A DNA stretch of 15,897 nt from Micractinium sp. NFX-FRZ (lineage: Eukaryota; Chlorophyta; Trebouxiophyceae; Chlorellales; Chlorellaceae). The stretch lies in contig JAPTJF010000760.1 in assembly GCA_029339195.1 (NCBI GenBank), positions 1 through 15,897 of the forward strand, written 5' to 3'. How positions within the stretch are numbered: position 1 is the first letter of the stretch; each line of letters opens with the position of its first letter. The notes under the pieces are model-generated. The model searched no databases and was not told the origin of the DNA. It saw nothing but the letters and a program-made list of their open reading frames with translations. A program made the translations under genes and the position numbers. Shown here piece by piece: positions 8,947 through 15,897 of the stretch.

Positions 8947-10001
8947 TCACTTGTCATACTTGTTGAACTTCTTGGAGTCGCGCTTCTGCAGTTTTTGGTG
9001 TTGAAGGGAAGGGGACGCAATGAAGCAGTGCCTGGGCAAGTACTTTGGCACCTCCTCTGCCCAGCTGCCCGGGTGGCAGGCAGATGCACTGTGCCAGCGC
9101 TGCCAGTTCCAAGTCACTGCGCCACGCAGTGTGCCAGCGCTGCCCAACAACTTGCTGTCGGTTCACAGTCACTGCATCCGGCTGGGTGCCCACCTGCATG
9201 TCAATGGCGGCATCGGTGCCTGCGGAAGCAAAACAGCGGGCAGCAGGGGAGGGGTAAAAGGTGGTCGTTGGGGCCGAGCGGATCTTGATGCCATTCTGCC
9301 CCCGTCTGCTCTCTGGGGATGCTGGCATGGGGCATTTGAAGCAGCACGTGCCTGCTGTGCTGCCCACTTGCCTGGCAAGGCAGCCTGGTTTGCGGCACAG
9401 TTCACGTTTGCTTGAAAGGCAGCAACCACCTGGGCACCCTCGGGCACTAGGTTTGACCTGCACAGAACCCTCCGGTGCTCAGCGCTGCTCACGGCACGGA
9501 ACCCCCTCACCGGACTTCAGGCCGAGCGACACCGCAAACGAGAGGGCGGTCACCACCACAGCGCCTGCATCAGACCATTGGGAACAATGGAAACGTGAAT
9601 GTGTGTCAGGGTGCAAGGGATGTTGGGGCTTGGGCAGCACGTGTGGCTGGGGATGCCTTCGGGCGTGCGGCGCCGCACGGGAAGCGTGACGCTGCCTTGC
9701 GCAGGGCAGCGGCACGCTTGCTGGGGGGCTGGGGCGGAAGCGCACAGAGCCGTGTGCCTCCATTCCAGGGCAGCACTATGCAGATCTGAATGCAGGTGCA
9801 GGCCTCACCGATGATAATGGCACCGACAGGCGCATCGACGCTGCCGGGTGCGGCGTCGGCGGCCAGCTGCAGCACCTCCACCGGCGTCGCGAACGCCTGC
9901 ACCCGCACCGCAGCCCGGCGGGCAGATGGGCGAGCCGCAGTGCGGCGCTGCGAAAGGCCAGCAGGCCGGCAGCTCAGAGAGAGGGCGGCGAGGGCTGCCA
10001 T
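8947..10001 (-). CDS. Small putative chloroplast single-helix membrane protein
   Basis: Four exons join in frame on the minus strand: 10001-9809, 9564-9511, 9219-9194 and 8985-8947 (phases 1, 1, 0; all GT-AG), giving 103 aa. Residues 1-35 are rich in Ala, Arg and Ser without acidic residues and end in RRAAVRVQAF, which looks like a stromal transit peptide with cleavage near VQA. After a short segment (TPVEVLQLAADAAPGSVDAP) comes one hydrophobic helix at about 57-80 (GAIIIGGAVVVTALSFAVSL). A short polar tail follows, LKSGTDAAIDMQKRDSKK and then FNKYDK. I infer a thylakoid or envelope protein of about 65-70 aa, with the lysine-rich tail on one face. I do not recognise the family with certainty; it resembles small conserved proteins of unknown function in photosynthetic eukaryotes. 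Exon 3 has only 26 bases, but phase and sense on both sides support it. It is divergent from the CLN3-like gene. Confidence 0.8.
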
Positions 10002-10217
10002 TCTTGCAGGTGGGGGAAGGGGACTGAGAGCAGCTTAGATCACAGCTTAGGCGACAGCGAGGGTACAGCAGGGAAATGGGGACGGGTCAGCGAGGGATGA
10101 GAGATATCAGGGCTCCGAAACCCATGCAGAAGAAGGCGCCGGAACTTGCACCGCGTGCATTGCCTCCCAAACGGGCGGCAGCTGCGTGCCACTTGCAGCG
10201 ATCATGCCATAGGGGCT
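10002..10217. promoter_or_regulatory. Very short divergent promoter
   Basis: Only 216 bases separate the start codons of the small membrane protein gene (minus) and the CLN3-like gene (plus), so core promoters and 5' UTRs of both must share this space. No TATA box or known motif stands out. The only ATG shortly before the CLN3 start, at 10204, is followed after one codon by a stop (TAG). Confidence 0.6.
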
Positions 10218-11748
10218 ATGGAGATTGAGGGGAGAGCGTTGAGCGTGGACCTGCCGGAGAAGCGCCGCAACCTGGCAGCCTGGTGGCTGCTGGGGCTGCT
10301 GAACAATTCCGGTGCGGTAGAGGGGATCTAGTTTTCAAGCTGCAATGATCGCCGCCACCCAGGAAGTGCAGTGCTGCCGCTGCCGCCGCCGCCGCCGCCG
10401 CTGCCAACTCCGCCGCACGCCACGCCCTTCCCTGACGTCTGCACCTCCTGTTGTTGCCGTCCTTGCATGCAGCCTATGTCATAATGTTGGCTGGCGCTAA
10501 TGAGGTGTCGGCGGCGGCAGTGGGGCTGGTGTACCTCGCGGCAGTTGCGCCGGCACTGGTGTGCAAAGCCAGGTGCGGCGCAGGCCAGCAGGCTGTTCAC
10601 CGGTGTGCCCAGCCGCAGGGCAGCCGCACCGGTGGCGGCTTGCTGCACAGGGAAGGTTTTTGGTCATGAAAAACCTTTGCAACGGCCACAGCAAGAATGT
10701 TCGCTGCTGCCACCGCTATCTGTCCGCCCCATGGGCTGGCGTCTGGTGGCCCCGCTCTCCCCCCTCCTGCTGCCCGTGCCGGCCCTTGCACACACATCGC
10801 ACTGCCTGGACCCTGCCCTGCCACTGCCCCCAACCTGCAGCGCACCTTACTGGTTCCATCTCGTCCGGTACACCACTCGCATGCATGCTGTGGCGCTGCT
10901 GATGGCAGCCAGCTATACCACGGGTGAGGACGGGGGATGACAGCACTTTGTTTACATGTATGCGAATGAAAGAGGGGTGGCGTGTTCAAAGGCAGCGACC
11001 TCCTCTCCTCACTGTGCAGCAGCGCTGGAGGCTGTTGTGAAGCTACGCCCTGCTCCCCTCTCCCAAGCCACCACCCAACCACCCACTCATGCCACCCTGC
11101 CGTGCCCCGCCTGCCACTCTGCTTGCCCGGCCGCAGTGGCCCTCTCCTCAACCCGCGGCTGGCAGCTGCTGGGGGTGGTGTTTGCCAGCCTGCAGGGTGG
11201 GCTGGGGGAGGCCTCCTGCCTGGCCATGACCAGCTACTACAGGTGGGGGAGGGGAGGAGGCACTCCCTCATGTATTCAATGGCCCGGGGTTAACGTGCTT
11301 GGTGGGTGAAGGTGTGCCACGCACATGTTAGATGTAGCTTACGCAGCTTTAGGGAGGACGCCTGCCCGGCCTAACCTGACCAGATGTTGTAGGGGAGGAA
11401 AGGCGCCCTTTCCACACAGCTACCCGCTGCCCCGCCATCGCCGCTCCTGCCCTCCAGCGTCAAGCTCGTTCCTCCGTCCAAACACCCTTTGTTCTTGCAG
11501 TGGCCGCCCCGCTATCACCATGTGGAGCAGTGGCACTGGATTTGCGGGCGTCTTTGGATATGCCTGGGTGGCGCTCCTGCACATGCTGGGTGCGCTGCGG
11601 AGAGCGCTGGGGGCTGCGCCATGACCGTGCTGTGCCTGCTCTGCCTGCTGTGGTGATGTATGAGAGAGGGGGTGGATGTGCTTGGAGATGCCTGGGTGGC
11701 GCTGCTGCACATGCTGGCTGCACTGAGGGCGCATGTGGCTGCTGGGGC

Positions 11749-11780
<32 letters not shown>

Positions 11781-14715
11781 GCCGCTGCTGTGTGTCGCCG
11801 AGTGACAGCGCATGCGTGCTGCCGACACAAAGCGTATGCCTTGCAGCCTGTTGCCAGCTCCTGGTCCACATGGTCCACACCCTCTCCTGCCTCCACCTGC
11901 AGGCGGGCTGAGCTTCACCAGCACGCTCCTGCTGGCAAACGCAACCGCAGGCGCCTGGCTGGCGGTTTATCACCTGCTTCTTGAGAGCCCAGAGCAGCGG
12001 GTGCAGCAGCTGTGGCGGCACGACAGCGACGCAACAGAGGTCGAGGCATCGGTGGCAGCAGCAGGGCCGCCAACGGCGCGGCAAGCACAGCAGCAGCAAC
12101 GGGGTGTGGAGGCAACAGCAGCGCCTGGAGCAGCAGCGGCAATAGAGGATGGAGGGCGGGAGGGGGATGAGGTGCAGCGGCTTCTGGCAGGGGCGCCTGG
12201 CGAAGCGGATGGGAGCCCAGTGCAGCAGCAGGGGCAGCGGCCGGCGGCCGGCGGGCAGGGGCGCAGCAGCAGCCCTAAGCCGTCGCGGGCGGGGCGCACG
12301 ACGCTGCGCGAGCGTGCTTACCGCACAGGTGTGGAGGGCGTGGGGCAGGTCTGGGGGCGGGGGGCGAGGGGGGGCCTGCTGATGGAGAGAACAGCACACT
12401 GGCGGGACCGCACCAGCCTATCTGCAGTCTGTGGGCAGCCCAGGCTTGTTTGTGTGCTGCTTCGCTGCCCCCGCTTGGCCTCTTCCCCCCTCACCAGCTG
12501 CCGGCTCCGGCTGCCGTGTGCCACAGAACCGTGCCGCCTCCTGGCCCACCTCCTCTCGCCACCGCTCTTTCCCCGCCACCCTTGCTCTGGACCTACATGC
12601 CGCCCCCCATTGCTCGCGCATTCCTCTTAACGCTCAGCCTCCAACCGTTTGTGAGTGAAGCTAACAGTGTTGTTTTCACGCCCCACCCCTTCTTCCACTG
12701 CCGCAGCCCTGCTGTGGCCCTACATGGTGCCGCTGGTGCTGGTGTACTTTGCAGAGTACGCCATGCAGAGCGGGGCGTGGACGGCGATAGGTGGGCTCAG
12801 AACTGGGTGGGCAGGGTAGGTGGGTGTCTTGCACCTTGCGCCATGCAGAGCGGGACGGGGACGGCCATACGTGCGCTGAGAACCGTGTGGGGAGGGTGGG
12901 TGGATGTCTTACACCTTGCGCCATGCAGAGCGGGACGTGGGCAGCCATAGGTGCGCTAACGACAACTGGAGACGGTTGTGTGTGGAGAGAGGGGCTGTGC
13001 CGCGAGACATCCCCAGGTGCCGAATAGTTACGGTAGTGGGCGCTGGGCGGCGCTGCCCACCCCTGTGTGTCCTGGATGACACATGTGCACAGCTGTGGAA
13101 CATGTCGGCACCGCCAACTCTGCTGCCGCCTGGCGCGCTGCCACCCGGGCTCGTACGCAGGCTTCCCAGTGACCGACGACGACGCGCGCCACCGCTTCTA
13201 CGTCCTCTCCAACTGGGTCTACCAGGCGGGCGTGTTCATCAGCCGCTCCTCGGGCATGCTCTACCAGGTGGGTGGGTGAACGAGCGGGCACCCCTGGAAC
13301 TGCCACCCTGGCGTGAGCCGCTCCTCGGGCATGCTCTACCTCACTGAGGAGGCGCCGCACATGCAATTTGCACGCATGTGTGTGTCAGGGGATGCACCCT
13401 AGCTGGCGCAGCAGGGGTGCTGCCCCGGGGCGTTGGAGCATGCCCCCATGCCGAGGGGTGCAAGATGAAGCTGTCGCTGTGCCTGCTGCCCTCCCGCTGC
13501 CCTCCACCCAACCTCCCCCTCCGCTGCCGCCCTTGCCATCCACCCCCCGCATGCCAGCCGCCGCATGCTGTGGGCCATGCCTCTCATGCAAGCAGGCTTG
13601 AGCTGGCTCGCTGGCTCCCCTCCTCCTTCCACCCGCCGACCCCCTCCGCCCTCACCCTGTTTGTGCCCCCGCCCTCATCCACCCCCCGCAGGCCAGCAGG
13701 CGCATGCTGTGGGCCATGCCCCTCATGCAAGTGGGCTGGCTGGCTTTCTTCCTGGCCGACGCCGTGCTGCACTTCTGGTACAACTGGTGGCTCCTGCTGC
13801 CCTGCCTGATGACAGGTGCGCTGTGCGGGCGGGTCAGCGGCAGGTTGGGTGGGCGTGCTGGATGGCAGGTGCGTGTGCAGGGCGGTTCAGTGGCAAGTTG
13901 GATGGGCGCTCTACGGTCCGCTGCGCTGCGCAACGGCGTAGCTGACGTGCCCAGAGTTGCTTGGCCACTGCGCTGCCTCAGGGTGCCCGCTGCCCTCCCT
14001 CCCGTGTGGATGCGGGCCTGCTGAATCAGCACCCTGCCTGGGCCGCCTGATGGCCTGCCTGGAGCCAGCGGTGCAGTCTTGGATGCCTGGTCCATGGCAT
14101 ACTTGATCTGGACTGCAAGCCTTTTCTTTGCCACAAATCATGCGTATGCACCACCCTGCCGGGCCTGCCCCGCAGGTCTGCTGGGGGGCGCAGTGTACGT
14201 GAATGCCTTTACACTGATTAGCAAGGAGGTGCCCTCCCAGTACAGGTGTGTCCCACATGGTATTGCCGCCTCCTCCCTCTCCACCTGCTGCCCTGCCCTG
14301 CCCTGCCCTGCCTTGCACACCAGCGTTCAGCTGCAAATGCGACTGCCTGTGCTGCCCCCCGCGCCCTGCCCACCACCGCCTGCCCCGCCCTGCCCTGCTC
14401 TGCTTATTTCCGTGCTCCGCCGCGCTGGCCCGCACCCTGCCCTGCACGCCCTGCGCTCCTTCCCTGCTGCGCATACCTTCCCTTCTAGCCATCGTGCCTG
14501 CCCTGCCTGCCTACCCACCCTTTCACTTGCAACTCACCGCGCCCCGACACTCTCCCCCATGCTGGGTGCTTTGCAGGGAGTTCTCTCTGGGGGCGGCCTC
14601 CCTGGGGGACAGCCTGGGGGTGGCTCTGGCGGATGTATGCGGCATATTCATCCAGGGCTGCCTGTTCAAAGCCAACCGCCTGCCGGGGGCCGACTTTGCG
14701 TGCGGGGGCAGCTGA
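10218..14715 (+). CDS. CLN3: CLN3/battenin (BTN1) family membrane protein
   Basis: CLN3 proteins are polytopic, lysosome- or vacuole-membrane relatives of the major facilitator superfamily; in animals and yeast they affect vacuolar pH and amino-acid or lipid turnover. The exons are 10218-10311, 10473-10572, 10841-10923, 11137-11242, 11501-11589, 11903-12328, 12707-12790, 13161-13267, 13692-13815, 14176-14245 and 14577-14715 (all GT-AG, in frame), giving 473 aa against about 440 in human CLN3. Family marks are WWLLGLLNNSAYVIMLAGA (22-40), GLGEASCLAMTSYY (114-127), WSSGTGFAGVFGYAW (136-150), LVYFAEYAMQSG (311-322), VYQAGVFISRSSG (347-359) and EVPSQYREFSLGAASLGDS (421-439). About ten or eleven hydrophobic helices are visible. 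Residues about 183-299 form a long Gln/Ala/Gly-rich loop inside exon 6, longer than in animal CLN3. The start is the first ATG, just before RRNLAAWWLL. A C-terminal CAAX-like motif is not seen (the end is FACGGS). The vacuolar location is inferred from the family. Confidence 0.93.
11683..11727 (+). repeat. Copy of CLN3 exon 5 3' end
   Basis: The stretch with ATGCCTGGGTGGCGCT, then CTGCACATGCTGG, repeats 11555-11600 at an offset of 128 bases, within the intron after exon 5. The real donor is CTGG then GTGCG; the copy has CTGGCTGC, so its donor is lost. Confidence 0.9.
11751..11779 (+). repeat. (GCT)n trinucleotide microsatellite in CLN3 intron
   Basis: Nine to ten consecutive GCT units are followed by interrupted GCC and GCT units to about 11790, in the intron between exons 5 and 6. 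Confidence 0.95.
12760..12951 (+). repeat. 80-base tandem repeat of CLN3 exon 7 3' end and donor
   Basis: The exon 7 end (GCCATGCAGAGCGGG, then the last codons of WTAIG) starts at 12760 and recurs at 12840 and 12920, exactly 80 bases apart each time. Each copy ends in ATAG or ATAC followed by GTG, so two decoy donors survive. The intronic part (GTGGGTGTCTTGCACCTTGC type) is also repeated. Reading through the real donor meets TAG before the first decoy. Confidence 0.95.
13316..13340 (+). repeat. Copy of CLN3 exon 8 3' end
   Basis: Twenty-five identical bases (starting AGCCGCTCCTCGGGCATG) repeat 13240-13264, the SRSSGMLY codons at the end of exon 8, 76 bases downstream. The copy ends in CTACC then TCACTG, so the CAG/GT donor is lost. 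Confidence 0.9.
13537..13605 (+). repeat. Copy of CLN3 exon 9 5' end with ruined acceptor
   Basis: The segment repeats 13676-13740 at an offset of 139 bases: C/T tract, CACCCCCCGCA, then ASRRMLWAMPLMQ codons with few changes. The acceptor AG (13690-13691) reads AT in the copy, so the upstream pseudo-exon should not be spliced in. Confidence 0.92.
13808..13910 (+). repeat. 53-base tandem duplication across CLN3 exon 9 donor
   Basis: GATGACAG then GTGCGC (13808 on) is followed at 13861 by GATGGCAG then GTGCGT, with the next 40 bases (a GGGCGGGTCAGCGGCAGG-like run) also repeated. The copy keeps a usable donor in the downstream intron. Confidence 0.9.
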
Positions 14716-14770
14716 CGGACGCGCAAACCTGGCGCCGATTGGTGCACGTTGGGTTGCTTCTCTCTGCTAA

Positions 14771-14775
14771 TGTAA
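14771..14775 (+). terminator. TGTAA polyadenylation signal of the CLN3-like gene
   Basis: TGTAA lies 56 bases past the stop codon in a locally A/T-rich patch (TGTAATTTTAGAATAACAAC), which fits a short chlorophyte 3' UTR. Confidence 0.65.
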
Positions 14776-14802
14776 TTTTAGAATAACAACTGATGTTGTT
14801 GT

Positions 14803-14807
14803 TGTAA
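14803..14807 (+). terminator. Second TGTAA motif, CLN3-like gene
   Basis: A second TGTAA follows 32 bases after the first, preceded by repeated TTG. It may be an alternative polyadenylation signal. Confidence 0.45.
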
Positions 14808-14952
14808 ATGGCATCTCGGCTGCTGCAAGGCCGTCGCCGCCGCGAGCCCGCCGTGTTGTGGGGCGCTGCTGGTTGCTGTCCGCCCTGCCCTGGGCAGACC
14901 GCCTGCTCATGGCTGTGGTTCGAGGGACCTTGGGGCTTCAATGGTTCGCAAG

Positions 14953-14980
14953 TCGACGTCACGTGACCACACTGACGTCA
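14953..14980. promoter_or_regulatory. Cluster of palindromic ACGT (bZIP/G-box type) sites
   Basis: The run GTCGACGTCACGTGAC contains overlapping palindromes GTCGAC, GACGTC and GTCACGTGAC (14958-14967, with a CACGTG G-box core). A perfect TGACGTCA (CRE-type site) follows at 14973-14980. ACGT-core palindromes are classical bZIP and bHLH targets in plants. They lie about 275-300 bases before the ATG of the next gene, a promoter-like position. Binding is inferred. Confidence 0.55.
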
Positions 14981-14997
14981 ACCTTGGCAGCTTCCTG

Positions 14998-15042
14998 CGG
15001 CGCTGCAGCCGCTGCAGCCGCCGCAGCCGGCGCCGCAGCCCC
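14998..15042. repeat. GCAGCC-type low-complexity repeat
   Basis: A run of imperfect GCNGCAGCC units (GCTGCAGCCGCTGCAGCCGC and on) lies in the intergenic region. It may be a 5' UTR triplet repeat; no function can be read from it. Confidence 0.7.
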
Positions 15043-15252
15043 GGTGCTAGCTGGCACCCTGCGGAGCGGCCATCACAGGCCCACAGAAACAGGGTGCACC
15101 GAAAACAAGATCACGAGTGTGATGAGTACCAGGGGAGCGGACTGGAAGCCGCACAACAAGTGACAGAAAGCTTTCTTCCCAGCTCTTCTCCTTGACTCAC
15201 CCTTGCCCCAACCCTCCCTGACCACTCGTTCTGCTTGTTGTCACCCACAGCA

Positions 15253-15629
15253 ATGCCTCTGCACCACCCGTGCACCACCTCCGAGTGCCAGGAAGCCGCC
15301 CTGGCCGCCCTGCGCGCGGGCCCGGAGCAGCAGAGGGCGCAGCGGCCTGCCAGCGACATCAGCTCTGACTCAGCCGACGCAGCGGCCGAGCGGCCCTCAG
15401 CACGCCCCTCAGTGTTTGCCAACAAAGTGCTGCCGGGCGGCGCGGCCAACGGCGTCCCCGTCGACGACTCGCTCTCCCCCACCGCCGCCGCAGCCCTGCC
15501 CAGAGGCAGTGCCGTCACCTCCCCACCCACCACCCCATCCTCCCACGTGGACCGCGCCCTCAGCGGCCTAGCTGCCAAGATGGCGGGCGCAGCCAGCGGC
15601 AGCAGCAGCACGCCCCTTTCACCCAACAG
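15253..15629 (+). CDS. Unrecognised Ser/Ala/Pro-rich protein, 5' part only
   Basis: A strongly GC3-biased frame starts at an ATG just after an acceptor-like CACCCACAG (15242-15250) and runs 125 codons to a clear donor (CCCAACAG then GTGGGG at 15630). The start is uncertain: the ATG may be the true start after a 5' UTR intron, for example with the donor CAA then GTGACA at 15160, or the segment may be an inner exon. Upstream in the same phase, stops at 15120-15125 block extension. The protein begins MPLHHPCTTSECQEAALAAL and then turns low-complexity (DISSDSADAAAERPSARP; LSPTAAAALPRGSAVTSPP; AASGSSSTPLSPNR). It has no recognisable domain and is probably the disordered N-terminal region of a larger protein whose core lies beyond the window. 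Many SP/TP sites suggest phosphorylation, but that is inference. Confidence 0.6.
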
Positions 15630-15897
15630 GTGGGGCGGGCGGGCGTTGGGGCTTTCTGGCTAGAGAAGTTCAGCTGCTTACCTCGGACCAGCACCGGGCT
15701 TGGACTTGAAGCACCCGTGCCTCATTTCACGTCGCCAGAAACGCCTGGCTGGTAATGCTAGGAGGTGGGAGCAGCGCCGGGCCTGCTCAAACCAGCATCT
15801 GTCCAGGCAGGTGGAGCCCGACGCTTGAGCACTGGCAGCCTGCCAGAGATGGGAGGTCGCAGGGTGTCCGATGGGTGGGTGCACGATGGGCAGAGTG
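15630..15897 (+). other. Probable intron running past the window edge
   Basis: After the donor at 15630, no frame shows the coding bias of the preceding exon, and no family motif is visible up to the end of the window. It is read as the first part of an intron; a short exon cannot be excluded. Confidence 0.45.

Larger units (their letters stand above)
14716..15252. other. Intergenic region, CLN3-like gene to next gene
   Basis: This holds the CLN3 3' UTR with two TGTAA motifs and the putative promoter and 5' UTR of the next plus-strand gene. An ATG at 14808 opens a frame of about 51 codons starting MASRLLQGRRRREPA. It cannot be joined to the next gene by an obvious splice in the right phase. 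Confidence 0.5.

Noticed and set aside
11515..12399. Long minus-strand open frame of 294 codons
   Set aside because: It is antisense to CLN3 exons 5-6, kept open by GC-rich sequence and the (GCT)n tract; His/Pro/Gln-rich with no recognisable domain.
12760..12951. Regular 80-base repeats as a CRISPR-like array
   Set aside because: Units are contiguous copies of an exon end plus intron with no unique spacers, inside a eukaryotic gene.
14079..14786. Plus-strand open frame of 235 codons near the end of CLN3
   Set aside because: Only 14176-14245 matches CLN3 and that part is exon 10; the rest is C/T-rich intron and an out-of-frame reading of exon 11.
14808..14963. Separate small gene starting MASRLLQG
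   Set aside because: It lies within the CLN3 3' UTR and promoter zone, ends after about 51 codons and cannot be spliced in phase to the next exon with visible sites.
15111..15626. Minus-strand open frame of 171 codons
   Set aside because: It is antisense to the 15253-15629 exon, whose own frame has much stronger third-position GC bias and a good donor.
1..15897. tRNA, rRNA, transposon or viral insertion
   Set aside because: No cloverleaf, rRNA core, terminal inverted repeats, transposase or capsid-like frame was recognised on either strand. Repeats found are local tandem duplications and microsatellites.

Overview
The window reads as nuclear DNA of a GC-rich green alga, most likely a Chlorella-like trebouxiophyte. 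The reasons are: short exons with very high GC at third codon positions; GT-AG introns with C/T-rich acceptor tracts; TGTAA-type polyadenylation motifs; a probable chloroplast transit peptide; and tight divergent gene pairs. The species cannot be named from the sequence alone. Almost all long open frames in the window are shadows of GC-rich sequence, so the genes below were assembled by hand from splice sites, codon phase and protein-family motifs.

Layout. (1) 628-2627, minus: a five-exon ankyrin-repeat protein (300 aa). (2) 2628-3002: a shared divergent promoter. (3) 3003-7912, plus: an eleven-exon class 2 (mitochondrial, quinone-linked) dihydroorotate dehydrogenase (439 aa), the fourth step of pyrimidine synthesis. 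(4) 7913-8946: a convergent 3' intergenic region. (5) 8947-10001, minus: a four-exon small protein (103 aa) with a transit-peptide-like N-terminus and one membrane helix. (6) 10002-10217: a second, very short divergent promoter. (7) 10218-14715, plus: an eleven-exon CLN3/battenin (BTN1) family membrane protein (473 aa). (8) 14716-15252: an intergenic region with palindromic ACGT (bZIP/G-box type) sites. (9) 15253 to the window edge, plus: the 5' part of an unrecognised, low-complexity, Ser/Ala/Pro-rich gene. The genes share no evident pathway; this looks like ordinary gene-dense nuclear sequence rather than an operon-like cluster.

The most striking feature is hidden in the introns. In three of the four complete genes, the edge of an exon together with its splice site has been copied, often in tandem, into the neighbouring intron. 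3' exon edges with their donors are copied downstream; 5' exon edges with their acceptors and C/T tracts are copied upstream. I count about 16 to 18 such partial copies, from nearly identical to badly decayed. Several keep a usable splice site. One decoy donor in the dihydroorotate dehydrogenase gene is exactly in frame and would add 33 residues. This suggests that introns here grow by tandem duplication across exon-intron boundaries, leaving a set of decoy splice sites.
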